Notes: generated by a model from the sequence alone, not told the origin. 64,000 nt of DNA from Ornithodoros turicata (GCF_037126465.1 NC_088201.1:27500619-27564618), one strand, 5' to 3'. Positions 11,501 to 23,194 are shown, numbered from the stretch's first letter. Numbers and translations: made by a program.

Positions 11501-14500
11501 TGATGCTAATCCAATGATTGTATCCATCAACTGCAGGGGTCTCGCAATGGGCACAATTTACGTTTTTCGAAACTTCCACAACGTTCTTTTACCAATGAAA
11601 AGGATATGACTTTCACACTGCCTGGGGGACTGGTGGCAACCTGAAACAAAAGCTACGATGTTACCACTGGATAAAGACCTTTACGAAGCGCTTCGTTTCT
11701 TCTCGCTACTTTGTCGGTATGTTCGAGGACTGGGGCTTCTCGTCAAGGGCGCACAGGCAACTCATGTAATCTCCCACGGTTTGAATGAGCCTGACAGAAC
11801 TGGGAGATCATTGGGTAAACGTAAAGTGATGCTCTGGGGACACTACAACAAGCTCACACAGTGTGGTCATTCATTTCTCCGTCATCGGGAGACCTGTAGC
11901 AAAGAAGAGGTTGAAGGTTGCTCGTAGGTGGGGCGCGCAAGGCCGCAGCCTCGTGGACCCTGCCTGACAAAAAAAATCGCTGCGCGTCTCTCGGGTAAAA
12001 ATAAAAGATTGTCTCACTTGGCGTCTAAAGTAGAGGCATGACGCCACCTTTTCAAAAATAATCAAGGAAATCGAAGATGGCATTTTTGAGAAAATTGAGA
12101 TGCAACATTGTCAATTTTCGCCTACCATGTGCGATTCTCAAGCTAATAACACAGAAAGCACTGGACTGAGAAAAATGAACTTTATACAGCACGAAAGTTC
12201 TTTCAGTGTCTTATCGAATGGCACTAAGCTCGATGTCCTCAGACGTTCCGTCATGAAGCAAATTGGTAACAAAGTTTGGCCTTTTTGAACGTTTACGCCA
12301 AGTTTGGCATTTTTTAGCAGAAAATCTGTGACCCTCAGAGTTCTGTGGGTGGCTGTCGACAGTGTCTATGGTGCAGCCTATAATCAGAAAAAAAACTCCA
12401 GTTCCTAGACATAAAATCAGCGGTGCTAGATCCCGTCAAAGTGGGTCCAGAAGAAAGCGCGCTCAAGCAGCCTCAGACTTTCCTCCTCTTCCTCGCGGAA
12501 ACTACCCCACACACGAGCGTCGCACGTGGTGCAATTTGCTTCGTTTGAGCTGCCCTCTAACATATATTTTTTCTGAGCGAATTAAAAAATACCACTTTCA
12601 TCCGTTGTTCGATTTAAAATGAAACTACCCTTCAGTTATTGATAAAGCTGGCCAAATTTATGTTTTATTTCTAGATTTTATCAACGCATTTGATAGAGTG
12701 CTTCATAACAAACTAATTGCTAAGTTGCTTAATGTTGATTTGCCTGTGTGGATTGGATACATGTTTATTTGACTAGCCATACCCAGTTTGTGGATCTCGG
12801 GAGGTCCTGCAGGGCAGTATTACTGTGTACCATTTTTAAAATACATATAAAGGACATTGTTAGTGTGAGTATTCAAATTTGCTTATTTGGAGATGATGCT
12901 CATTGTATTGCTCAGTTTACTCACATGACAATGAAGTTTAGTAGCTGTTTCCAAGTGGCGTAAAAAAATGGGACATAAGGTTAAACTGTAATAAGACACT
13001 AACATGTTTGACCCATTTTTGGTCTAACTGAACGGAACTCATTGTCTTTTAATATAATTAGTGGCGAGACTACAAACTAATTCAAAGGCTTCGTTAAAAG
13101 AACAACACTGGATTAGTTTAGTGTTTCTGTGGGAGTGTTTTCGTTCTTGCCTCATATTAGTGACCAAGTCACTTATGTACATATCTATGCATTTTCTTTC
13201 CTGCCATTGTAACCCCTCCTGCTTGGCCAGCAGGATGCATACTAACTCCTTAGTTGTCCGTGAGCCATTAAAATTTGAATCATCATCATCAGCAGCAGCA
13301 GCGGCATCCTCTGTCTACCACTCCTTTCTGCTGTCCTCTCTTTGTCGATCCATATCTGTGCATAGCTTCTCATAGTCAGTTTTGCTGGGTGGCTACACTA
13401 GAGCGCTGCGCAGGCCACATTCTTAGGTCCGGACCCAGACAGGGCTCAGCTTTCCTTTGATATACTTGCCCGGTCCATGCTTGATGGCTATGACCCAAGC
13501 TAGAAGAATTTCTAGCTTTCCCGGCCCGAGCCCTAGAAATTTCTAGGCTACATGGCTTGGCCCGTGAACTAGGTAGTAGTGGGCCGGACCGGGCTGTGGC
13601 TTTCAGGTAAGCCCCAGCCTGTGTATTGTTCTAGGCTACACTTCATCAAGTAACACTTCTCATGGTCTTTCACCTCTCTTGTGCCCACACTTACATAATG
13701 CATCACACTGAGGTTTTTATTGTACATTTACATTCACATTTGATATGAGCAAATATGCCATTGTTTGTTTATTTCTCCAGGGCATTGCAAATCCCAGTCT
13801 CTTCCTATTCATACGATGACCTGAAGCTCCTGGACGATGATGCATCAGATCCAAACAGCACCATAGTGCGGTTCAGGCTGCAGAAACTGCTTACCAGGAA
13901 CCAGTGAGTTTGTCTAATAAATGTTACTACATGAAAATGACTGGCATACTTAAGTCGTGTACTATGTACTCAGCGTACCTTTCTTATTCTTGCAGGATAT
14001 TATTCAAAGACCTTGACGACGAGATTCTGAAAGTGAAAGCAATTATAAAATCCAGAGATGACCCACATGTCTCATTCTCAGAATTTGCTCACTTGGTTGG
14101 GGTACAACCCAACAGGACAGCAAAAAGTTACTTCGAGGTCATAGACATCGTAAGTCTCATTCACATACTACCCAGAAAACACGGGCCTTGATAGCCATAG
14201 GCAGTACAGACAGCATAGGGGTAAGAGGGTGAGGATGCAGCATTTGCTTCTCAATGAAGCCATTTATATTGCAAATGTTTGCTCACCTGGAGGACCTTAA
14301 CATGCATGATGTAAAATATCACTGCAGAGTGTCTGTACCCCCCATTTCTACTCACCGAAGTGATTGCCAATACAGTGTTTGCCCCAACAATCTTGATGAG
14401 CTGGAAGACGAGCAGTGTATGCCTGAATAAGTTCCAGCGTGTAATTGGAAGCTATCTATGTAGAGTGTGAGTCTCTATTAAATGTAAAGAAAAATCTACT

Positions 14501-17500
14501 GCTAGCTCAGTCATAACATATCTTTGTGCTCAGTGAAATGAGCAGTTACAGTATTTCATAATGTGAGTCTCCAATACTCACTACATAGCCAATAAGTTGT
14601 GTTTACAGATACTACTATAGTCGTGTTCAGCGTAAAAAGGAAAAGAAATCTTGTCCGTCAACTACATACGCCGTTGGAGATAAGGAGGCGTAATAGCGCA
14701 CAAGGAAGAATACTGCAGCGCCACCATGCGCCATCAGTAGGGAAACACACTTTCTGCTGCAGCGTAGTGTCATGCGAACAGTCTTAACAGCCAATAGGGA
14801 AACAAAGTGAGTATGATGGATTACATTATCTGGTGCAGGGAGAGAGCGTGACCTCTCTGCGTCCAGCCATCCTATCTGAGGCGCAGTAATATTTTGATAG
14901 CTGACGGACTACATTTGTTTTCCTTCTTAAGTTGAACACGACTGCAGTAAAGTCATGGATGCAGCCATGTTTACACTCTGAAACACTGTGCTCTTCCCAT
15001 AACAATATGATGGAAGTCGTTTATATGGAGTGCTGAGAGAATAGGCTGTAATGCCTGTGCTGCATTTTGAAATATTGAGCTCTGCTCTCGTCGCCTCCTT
15101 TATGAGTGATTTTACACAAAGAGCTCTGCATATATTTCTACAGAGCAGTAGTGCCCTCCCGTAAGCCTCATTGTAAAGTTGTAATGGCAAAATTATGCGA
15201 TACACTAAAGATGGTGGGCTATCGCTATTGGTGGTATCCTCCTTTGATATGCCATATGACTTCTTAATTTCTCAGCATTTGGAAAATGAAATATGTTGTC
15301 CAGCACTGTACAACGTTGTACGCAGCAGAGGGTGCCAGCAGCGTCATTAGGATATGCATCACCTGTTGCAGGGGTTCTTTACGTCCCCCCCCCCCCACAC
15401 ACAATAATGGATCCCTTTCCATAGCAGGTGGCACACGACAAATAACAATGATTGTATCACACAGAGAACAAAAAAATCAGGTGCTCACAGAGGGCTTCTC
15501 ATGTTGTTTTGGGTATCATCGCGCCGTAGAGAAAGACACGAAGCAGCGGTACTGGTAAGGAGCGTCACGCTCTTTCGTCTCGTCACCCAGTGCGGACCAC
15601 ACCCCTCGCACCCCCATAGTGACGCCACTGAAGGGTACTCTATTTGAGTGATGGTCTTGAAAGCGTCCTTTAACACATTTGAATAGAATCTTATATTCTG
15701 ATGCCAGTGATGGCAGCAACCTGTGAACCAACCAACCAACTTGCAACCATGCTCATGATCATCATGATTGCAATCTTTTCTCCACTGCTTGGTCTATAGG
15801 ACAAGACCGGTAGAGTGGACTTGCGCTGCTACCTGGCGGGTCTTTGGCTGATGCATCCAACAGAGGTTCATAGAGCGGAAAAGGCATTTGAGGTAACACT
15901 GACTTTATTGCCGACGTTCAGTGCCAGGTCTTTTTTAGTTGAATAGGTTATATTTTGTTACAGGATTTATGTATCTTCACATAGTTTATGAAGTCCAACA
16001 ATGAATTTTGAAGCAGAGACTCAATTGGAACATTCTGTCTTTGGAATTTGATACCTTCCGATATACAGGGTGTTATTTTTTATTTGCAACAGATTAAAAC
16101 AAAAAAGCTATGATAGCAACATATATGCAGTTCTTGCAGTTGAGTTATATGGCTAGGTGTACATACTGTTGAAGACAGTAGCTACTAGATGTCTAATTAC
16201 CTAAAGTTCATTAATTAACTCTTTAATTAGGGGCTTTCTGGCAGTAGTGAGATAGTAGAATGGGAGACAATCCTCGTTGAAAGTCATTTTATTTTTTTAA
16301 ATCCTAAAAGGAGCACATCCTTTGAAACATCCATGTCTGAGTTTTGCTATGCGAATGAGCAGAAACCGTGCGGATCAGGGGCGCAGGGAAGACTGCTCTC
16401 ATTCCACGTCAGGGGGCCACATGCTTTGGAGCGATGGAGATGATTGAAGTAGGTGCTGGTCTGCTGGGCAGATCAACTGCTTTGCGGCCCAGATAAGCCT
16501 CCAACTGGGGCTATTTTGAGAATCTGGTGAAATCTGGAGAATCTGGTGCTATTTTGAAAACTGAAATTCGGGGTGTCGGGTACAGTTGATACAATCGGGT
16601 GTTATCTGCCCAGGTAGCACCAAATGTCAGAACAACGTTGCCTGAATGTTCCCGAGGAACGTTGCCAGAATGTTGATAATGTCCGCCATTTTAACGTTGC
16701 TGCAACATTGTGTGTAACATTATGTCAACGGCAATTTTTGTAAATGCAATGTTGTCACAACATTCATTTTGCAATGTTGCATCGTCATCCACACTGAACA
16801 TTTCATACATGTTGCATTCGTAATATTCCCCAGGTGTTACTTTGCAACATTCCATTGCTGATGTCAACCTGTACTGGAAGCCTATAGAGCACGCAAATTT
16901 TGCATTTAAATTCTCCCAGCCACCCTGGCAGCTTTATGGGAACAGTAGTTGAACAGATTCTGTGAGCTGATGAACGGTTCTGTTCAACATACATTCCCCT
17001 AAGGCCGTCAGGGTAACTGGGAGAACTGAAATACAAGATTTGCGTGTTCTGCAGTCTTCTGGCACAAGCTGAACCCATGACGGTGCCTCCACGTTTTTGG
17101 TGTGGGCTTTGCCTCATCTGCTGCAATGAGAAAGTTACCAATACGTCCTCTCCGTCACTGCCTGTAGGAGCGATGGCAGTTCTACAAACATGTTCGTAGT
17201 TGTGTATGCAAACGCCACTTGCTTTTACAAATCGTATTATTAATATGAAGCACGAAATTTAAAGTATCCGTGCAGTTTTTGCCTTGCATATTATATGTCC
17301 CGCCACATGGCGCACGATGTCCCGGAGTCGTCTGCTATTCATGCGATCGTCTTCTACGCAGCTCTCGTCAGCCGCATTTCTCACTGTGAAATGGGCCTAG
17401 AAATGCCTTTTCTGTCCAGCGGAGGCTTCATGTAAGCTTAAGGTGCGGTCAACGAAAGGACAGCCAGGCAAATGTGGCTGCGTCTGTCCGTAGGCACGCG

Positions 17501-19868
17501 AATCCCTGAGTCTCACTGAACCGGATATGCTTCGAAAGTGATAGGTCAATCCCGACACTTTTTTTCGGTTTCTGTGTTCCAAGGACGCGTCTTTTAAAGC
17601 ATAAACTGAATAAACTTACGACATTCCGAGATGTCACATGTGAAACGTCGCAGCGATGTTGCGGAACAATTCTAGACACAACATTTCAGGGAAAACATCA
17701 TTAGAACGTTTCCATGTGTTGAATTCGTAACGTTTCAGAGGGAACGTTGAGGGTACAGTGGTTTTTTGTTGACAACGTTGCGCTCACATTGTGTACGTTG
17801 AGGCAACGTTGCGGCAACTTTTGGTGCTACCTGGGTGGTTACTTTTTTTTCTTTCTGTCCAGCAAGCGGCCCATAGTTAGAGGTGCACATATTGGTCAAA
17901 CATGCATTCCTCACGATTTATAGTCACAAACAGCACATGATGTAACATTACATGTGAAAGATGAAAGATGAAAGTCACTGAAAAGGCACTGAAAAGGCAC
18001 ACTTAGGCAATTTGAGGCTTTGTTTGTATCTGTCCCTTCTATGTTGTTCCAGCCTCAGAACATCAGTTTCTCTCTTATTACATGTGCTTTGCATAGTTTA
18101 TTGTTGCACTCAGATAATATACTACTCACTTATGTCATTGTTCAGATAATGTTTTCATCAGATGTGTGCACATATTGCTACTAAATCGTGTACATGATAC
18201 AATGTAATACGTGATTAGATTTTGGGGAGAAATTGGGTTTAACCCTAACTGGTTCGAAACTGATTCGGGAGGCAACAGTCGGGCGCAATCGGGTTTCACC
18301 CAAAAAAGTCAGACCCTATGTATAGTCTTCAATACATTCACTTACTTAAAAAATAAAGTAAGAAATGCAACAGAATAGCAGTAAAGTAACTTACATTATG
18401 TCGATATGTCAGCTATATTATGCAATATTTTTTGCCCATGCTTTTTATGTTGTTCTTCCAAAATTGCAGTCTGGAATACGTGCGAGTCTCATATGTGAGT
18501 GTGTACATGCCAAGTACTATGTGCCACATATTGAAAGACAGCCTTTATATAAAACAAAGATGCATAGTTTAATTAGTTATGTTACAACTGCAAATATTGT
18601 AGATATTCAGTTCATTGGTATATGGGGTCTTTGTTTTTATTCAATACAGATTTTTATAAAAGAGCTATGAAAGCAGCTTAGAGGCTGTTTTTACATGAAG
18701 GTACTAATACAATCAGGCAAACATTCTTTGCACTAACACTAATTAATTATACCAGCTCCCGTAGCATAGTGGTTAGGATGACCGCTTTCCATGCTGAGAC
18801 TGGGAGGTGGAACGGGTTCAAATCCTGGCACCAGCTGTGCTGTCTGAGGTTTTTCCTGGGTTTTCCGAAGTCTTTCTAGACTGATGTGGGCACAGTTCCC
18901 CCTGAAGTTGACCCAGGACGCATACTAACCCCCTGTGCCCCACTCCTTGCTGCTGTCCTCTCTCCATCTGTCCATGTCTGTATGCCGCTTATAGCCACAG
19001 TTGCTTCACGGCGCTAACACGGAGTAAAGAAACAAACACTACTTACCTGAAATTCAATAATCAACCTTCTTTACGGCATGTACTTTCATATATCTGTTGC
19101 CAGATTTTGCTGTGGAATTCATCCGATACTGAAATTATGCACTCTTTATGTGCCAAAGAGAATAACCCCCATTCATGTTGGCAACCTATTGGGGCCGACT
19201 AAGCAATTTATGTGGCCAGCAGAATTTGAAGTGCGTGCAAATGTTTTATATCTAAATAAATAATTTACTGCACTGCTTTACTTAAAATATCTGAAAATAT
19301 CTTGCTGAAATGGTATTGAAAATATTTGGATATTCTTGGACAATTGTTTGATCAAACTTGTAATTTAATATTTGGTATGCTACTAAAAAAAAAAGTTCAA
19401 ACGGATCCGAGTGCCTCTTGAATTGGTGTATACTGCAAGTCGGCATTTTACTTTGCAGGTGCATCCTGGCACCTTACAATTGTGCTTATAGACTCGTTAT
19501 AATTTGTTAATGTGAATTATACCTGAATCATTCAACATTTAGACATTCTGCAATGGAGGAGATGGCATTGGACTGGAGGATTTTGTGCAGTTGGCCTGGA
19601 TGCTCCTAGAAGTACCGAAGTCTGTCTCACTCCCTCTGTTTGAAAAGCTTGATACAGAGTCTGCTGAGAAGGTTTATCTGGGTGAGTAGAAGAGTTTGTT
19701 TGGCCAAATAGGACACAATTTCACTTAACATAACACAAGTTGTTCCTCACAGATGACTTTCGAAACTTTGTCTTGGAAACGCCACAGTGGGCTGCAGCTT
19801 TTACTCCTAATGAGCCTTCAATAGATGAAGATCAGGATGAGAATGACGATCATACAAAGCGTGACTAG
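8586..19868 (+). CDS. LPCAT: Lysophosphatidylcholine acyltransferase (LPCAT1/2-like), C-terminal exons
   Basis: Seven coding exons: 8586-8640, 8821-8903, 13781-13903, 13996-14149, 15800-15892, 19543-19681 and 19753-19868. All have GT/AG borders and compatible phases; the first needs one base from an upstream exon outside the window. They encode 253 residues and a TAG stop. The first two exons read ...RTNMEIE then YLPVYVPSEEEKKDPQLYAE, the hallmark segment after the acyltransferase core of LPCAT1/2 (human LPCAT1 has a close EIEFLPVY.PSEEEK match). Next come a helical region, an EF-hand-like loop DIDKTGRVDLRC spanning exons 4-5, a second degenerate loop (NGGDGIGLED), and an acidic tail ending HTKRD. 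The family re-acylates lysophosphatidylcholine with acyl-CoA in the Lands cycle at the ER and lipid droplets; LPCAT2 also makes PAF. The HxxxxD catalytic exons lie before the window. Introns are 71 bp to 4.9 kb; the long ones carry transposons. Orthology to LPCAT1 versus LPCAT2 is not resolved. Confidence 0.88.
9353..12630. mobile_element. 3.28-kb element with ~1.2-kb inverted arms
   Basis: Termini GGGAAGTTTCATTTTAAATC at the left and the complement of GGGTAGTTTCATTTTAAATC at the right are flanked by TTCA on both sides (9349-9352 and 12631-12634). The arms, about 9353-10545 and 11440-12630, are clearly homologous but diverged by scattered substitutions and small indels; the ~890-bp centre is unique. 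The host RT frame gives independent proof of the insertion point. GG-rich termini with a 4-bp duplication could suggest Sola-like elements, but no transposase is recognisable and the class is left open. A possibly related sequence lies near 36860-36910. Confidence 0.75.
10113..10541 (-). CDS. Hypothetical 142-codon frame in the left arm of the fold-back element
   Basis: This ATG-initiated frame points outward from the centre of the 9353-12630 element. The right arm carries the same frame on the plus strand (about 11440-11927) with segments such as LDKDLYEAL, LLVKGAQATHV and GKRKVMLWG, but broken by a frameshift near its start and a TGA near 11607. No domain is recognised. It may be the tail of a lost element protein or chance; conservation in both arms follows simply from their shared origin unless a synonymous bias can be shown. 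Confidence 0.25.
   Translation of the reverse strand: MRLNPVTLYHVKGPVKLSDDTNPMVPAIICRGLAMGTFYVFRNFNNVLLPMKRMGLSHCLGNWRQLETKATMLPMDKDLYEALHSLSLLCRYVRRLGLLVKGAQATHVLSHGLNASDRTERPLGKRKVMLWGYYDKLTQCGH
13225..13398 (+). mobile_element. Decayed SINE tail with a microsatellite
   Basis: Words GATGCATACTAACTCC, CACTCCTTTCTGCTGTCCTC and GTGCATAGCTTCTCATAGTC match the SINE tail seen at 18755-19030, in the same order. A short ATC/AGC run (about 13279-13305) interrupts it. The copy is further split at its end by the hAT element at 13399-13633. Confidence 0.6.
13399..13633. mobile_element. Non-autonomous hAT-type element in a SINE
   Basis: A perfect 8-bp duplication GGCTACAC flanks it (13391-13398 and 13634-13641). 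Termini TAGAGCGCTGCGCAGG and CCTGTGTATTGTTCTA share TAGA and CAGG at matching positions, like the element at 7846-8271. The interior is rich in GGCCCGG and AGAAATTTCT palindromes. It lies in the LPCAT intron just upstream of the exon at 13781. Confidence 0.65.
15336..15630. mobile_element. Old hAT-like element in LPCAT intron
   Basis: Left end CAGCAGCGTCATTAGG and right end complement CAGTGGCGTCACTATGG form diverged inverted repeats. The flanks GAGGGTGC and AAGGGTAC agree at 6 of 8 bases, fitting an old 8-bp duplication. Poly-C and poly-A stretches lie inside. No coding capacity. Confidence 0.6.
16609..17835. mobile_element. AACGTT-rich TIR element in LPCAT intron
   Basis: Ends are CCCAGGTAGCACCAAA and TTTTGGTGCTACCTGGG, a strong inverted repeat. 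Adjacent sequence on both sides is packed with GCAACGTTGC, AACGTT and CAACATTG words. No obvious target duplication was found and no transposase frame is present. The superfamily is not assigned. Confidence 0.65.
18755..19030 (+). mobile_element. tRNA-derived SINE, nearly full length
   Basis: The head is tRNA-like: GCTCCCGTAGCATAGTGGTTAGGATGACC holds an A-box-like TAGCATAGTGG, and GGTTCAAATCC is a B box, both internal pol III promoter elements. A ~180-bp tail follows (CCAGCTGTGCTGTCTGAGG through GCTTCACGGCGCTAACACGG) and an A-rich end. It sits in the intron before the exon at 19543. The tail equals that of 30162-30462 although the head differs, so two SINE subfamilies share one tail. Confidence 0.8.
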
Positions 19869-21474
19869 TATTACTTCTAATGAAGTAAAGTCAGAGACAG
19901 TGTGGGTTTGAAAAGTAAGTTAAACTGCCTTCCTATCTTTACAAATGTCCTTTTCTCTCTTTGGACTCCGTTCCGTCTCTTAAAAATGCAGTTAAAAGTA
20001 AGTTTCTCTATGACTGTCTGCAGTTTGCATTTTGAAATCGCCTTCAACACCTCAAAGTCATATGGGACAGTGACTTCCATGCAGTTTCCATGTACAGTGT
20101 GACTTTTCCCAACATATTATTTGTACTTTCTAGTTATACCATGCCAGTAGATTTGTTCTAGGTGCAAAAATGCAATTAAATATGCGATATTTTTAGTAAT
20201 GTATAAAAGTGGCTGTGCCATGTTTTTTGCTGCATCATACTGTAACTTATTGCACTGTAATTTATGTTATCACCTCTCTGTCATGTTTTTAATGTAGCTC
20301 AAATGGCTAAATGTATGGCATGTAGTGTGTATATATGGGCATAAACTTCACCCTTGTGTATGACATTTAATAGCGTGATACTTAGCTGCAACGTGCTGTG
20401 CACGTAGGGCAGCACTTGGATGGTTGTGGCTTTTCTGTTGTGTAATGTGTATTGGCAGTTTTTATAGTAGGAATATATATTGATATGCTACAGATGTGCT
20501 AAAGACATGTGGGGGAGTTACAAGTGGACTGATATGCACTTAGGGGAATATATGTTTAGTGCAGCTTCCAGCACGCAGATCTTCAGTATTAGTAGAATAT
20601 TTGCTGCTGATGTATCATTGACGTGATGTTTGATCATTTGTATTGTGTGAGAAGAACCAGGCCAATCTGGTGTATTGCATAACAATTTACTTACGGTGCG
20701 CGATTGTTATATGGTGTATACTCTACCATACTTGAACTAAGAGAGCACAATACAGGTGCACGCTAAACTTGTAACCTCACTGTATTGTAATTGACCTTTA
20801 CAGCTCCTACCTATTTATTTGACTTGAACAGGAACAGAATTATGCCTGGGGAACTGTGATCATTGAAGGGAGTTGTAGTTCACTGTGGGTTACGTGTAGA
20901 AGACCCCCGAGAAATTACATCCACCAGAACGTCTTACTTTTTGAGATAAATAAGAAAAACGAATGCCATGTTCACATTCGGTAACTGTTTTGCGGTGACA
21001 TAAGCATGAGCTACTACACCTTGCTGGATGCCACAAGTGTGGTTGCACTGTAACTGTCCCTACAGCCATTTTGTATGTCCACAGTACGTAGATTGCTCGC
21101 CACATGGACGGGTTGCAGTGCCATATGATTTCACCAAACCTCCTGTTCCGGGCCTCACCATGCACCAACCCTTGGCCCACCAACCAGGGTTACATTGTGC
21201 ATGTTTCATGTCTCTGGGGGAAACTGGAGGTACCTGCCTCAGCATGATTCCTGTAGCAATTACTGTTGATCTGACCACTCAGTTCACATCGGTGGTGTCA
21301 AAGTAATCGACAAGCTCTTATGTGCCACCTGGTGCTGTTGCTTTTAGCGGTCTAAAACTTCTTCTTACATCCTCTGTAGGAGGAAAAGCATTCCATCAAA
21401 AAGGGGAAACTCTCCCTCTTGCTGGTAGCACAATGCCAGTCCTAACGGTTGAATATTCTTGTAGGTTCTCTGTG
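19869..21474. other. 3' UTR / flank of LPCAT
   Basis: Follows the LPCAT stop. A candidate polyadenylation signal ATTAAA lies at 20175-20180. The rest is AT-rich without recognised coding sequence; 21000-21300 is GC-richer and may belong to the decayed transposon that follows. Confidence 0.4.
20175..20180 (+). terminator. Candidate LPCAT polyadenylation signal (ATTAAA)
   Basis: ATTAAA occurs about 310 bp after the LPCAT stop and is followed by GT/T-rich sequence (AAGTGGCTGTGCCATGTTTTTT), a plausible downstream element. The alternative is the canonical AATAAA at 26496. Transcript data would decide. Confidence 0.35.
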
Positions 21475-22195
21475 TTAGGTAAGGAAGCAGACCCTGGTAT
21501 CGACATGTTCGCCAAGAACTGCTTTAACAGCATTCATTACACTTTTTTCAAAGTCCATAACTATGATGTAGGGATCTGGACTTGGTTCCAGGGATTCACA
21601 CTTATGCACAATAGCATGAAATAGATTTGTGTATGCTTCTTCGGATTTATGCTGGGTTAATAAACAATAGTTATCGCACATTCTCTCATAGGGGGCCAGT
21701 ACAATGTAGAACTTCAGAGTAGCGTGGAAATTGCTGTCCACGAAGCAGATATTGCTTGTGCCCAATTTTTGTTAGCATTCTCTGTTCCTGAAGATGATAA
21801 GCATCGAAGAGGTATTTGGGTTGTTGCCATAACTCATGAACAGTTCTGGCTGTCGTACAAAGGTAAACTTCTACTGCTCTGTGACAGCAAGCTCGTGCAG
21901 GTATTAAGGGTCGATGGTGGACTGACCTCTCTAGCACTTCTTGGTTTGGCAGTCTGGCCCTGTCTTTGGTCCCGAGTTCCTTCAAAGAATCGGATACAAT
22001 AGTCGTGGGAGTATCTTTCGATATGGAACTCGGGTCATTTGTGCGAACAGATAGGTAGTCATGGTGGACACGTACATCGTATGTGTTGTTCCATTAAACC
22101 AGGGCACCTTTGCATTTTCCACGTCTCACGCAACACTTCTCGCTCCATTTGTTAAGGGCTTTTGCTTCAGGTAGATGTAAACCATTCATGGCAAG
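21475..22195 (-). pseudogene. Decayed FLYWCH/MULE-type transposase fragment
   Basis: On the minus strand, about 22190-22080 reads KWSEKCCVRRGKCKGALV, like the K..CKGRL core of a FLYWCH zinc finger. Further on, separate frames give FHATLKFYIVLAPYERM then YTNLFHAIV and VMDFEKSVMNAVKAVLGEHV, matching the MULE transposase pattern '..DFE.A..NA....FP...V..CFFH'. Stops and frameshifts separate the pieces, so it is dead. It lies antisense to, and downstream of, the LPCAT coding region. Confidence 0.65.
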
Positions 22196-22459
22196 TTTAC
22201 GTTGCCCTTTGTTCGGCAACAGCTTCTTTGCTATGTCACCAAACACAAGTGTGAAAACTGACCGCAACAAGTGAATGAAGAGTGGACTGAATGTGAGTGG
22301 GTGACTTTAAGCGCTGCTTTCTGCTAAACTTTTCTGGTTGGAGAAAATCGGGCCTTACTGCGGCAGGGGTCTGTCCAAGGTGTCTCCATTTGCTGTGCGC
22401 CTTTCGATCGGTGACTAATTTGTTGCGTCTAACCTGAACATTTTTGTCTTCCATCACGT

Positions 22460-23192
22460 CACTCTGTGTTGCAACCTATTTCTTAATCTGAAGCCCCCTA
22501 AAGCTTCAGTGCAGGGTATGATTATTATTCTTATTTTCCGTGAGCAGCACTTGCTTCTTAAGTGTAGAAGAGTTAGCTCTCTGATAGGTTAGTTGGTACA
22601 TAACTGTGGAAATGACATACGAGAAAAGACGAACATAAGGAGGAGAGCACTCGTCCTGTCGCCGCCTTGTGTTTGTCTTTTCCCGCGTTACGCCATGTCC
22701 AGAGTTGGCACTCCTTCCTGCTGATTTGTAGAACTATTTTTGCCTTGTGCAGCCTCAAGTACCTTTTCTTGAACAGAGTTTTTCTGAAAAGGCTCTACGT
22801 TTTATCCTGAATTCTTTATCCAATTCATTCTTTACCAATTTTATTGTCCTTTTTTAACAATCTTCATTTTTTCTGTTGACTTTATCTTTGTTCTCATCAC
22901 GGTTGTCGTGCAAGATCTGAAAAAGTGCAACACATTGGTACGCTTTTTCAAATCTCTCAAAAGCAGCTTATGGGCTTGCCTCTGAGAAGTAAGAAGTCAT
23001 TGTCCTTCGGGGCGTTTTCTCCTACATGTTAACATCACGTGGAAGAGAGCGGTTTTTAATTTTTCTCAGTCTGTTGAAGCAGAGTTGGGAGTTGGAACAA
23101 TTGACATTCTTTAGCACTCTATGCATAATTGAAGTTTTCATGTCTGCTCTACTAGTCGTATCTTTGAAGAGCGCAAGAAATATGGTATATGA
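22460..23192. other. Non-coding stretch, no gene recognised
   Basis: No supportable exon or repeat family is visible; the sequence is AT-rich with short homopolymer runs. It may include eroded ends of the neighbouring MULE-like relic. Confidence 0.3.
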
Positions 23193-23194
23193 TA

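Larger units (their letters stand above)
9107..13060 (+). pseudogene. Non-LTR retrotransposon reverse-transcriptase relic, split by an insertion
   Basis: Lies in the 4.9-kb LPCAT intron. The left part (about 9130-9352) reads VIPLHKK then LLEQILVNF and SSWQHGFRRGVSAITQLV, the usual RT finger/palm entry (standard form 'QHGFR.G.ST.TQL'). After the inserted element the frame resumes at 12631 with DKAGQIYVLFLDFINAFDRV (RT motif A), then in shifted frames LTSHTQFVDLG and ICLFGDDAHCI (motif C, FGDD in place of the usual FADD). Removing the insertion and one copy of its target duplication restores an open frame across the junction, so the insertion hit an RT that was intact at that point. Frameshifts and stops after 12770 show it is dead. 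Confidence 0.8.

Noticed and set aside
18755..18840. Possible functional tRNA gene
   Set aside because: The A- and B-box-like sequences belong to a SINE head followed by the shared SINE tail; the sequence does not fold into a complete acceptor stem.
21028..21306. 92-codon plus-strand frame downstream of LPCAT
   Set aside because: Overlaps minus-strand frames of equal quality, no family resemblance, and lies next to a decayed MULE-like element.
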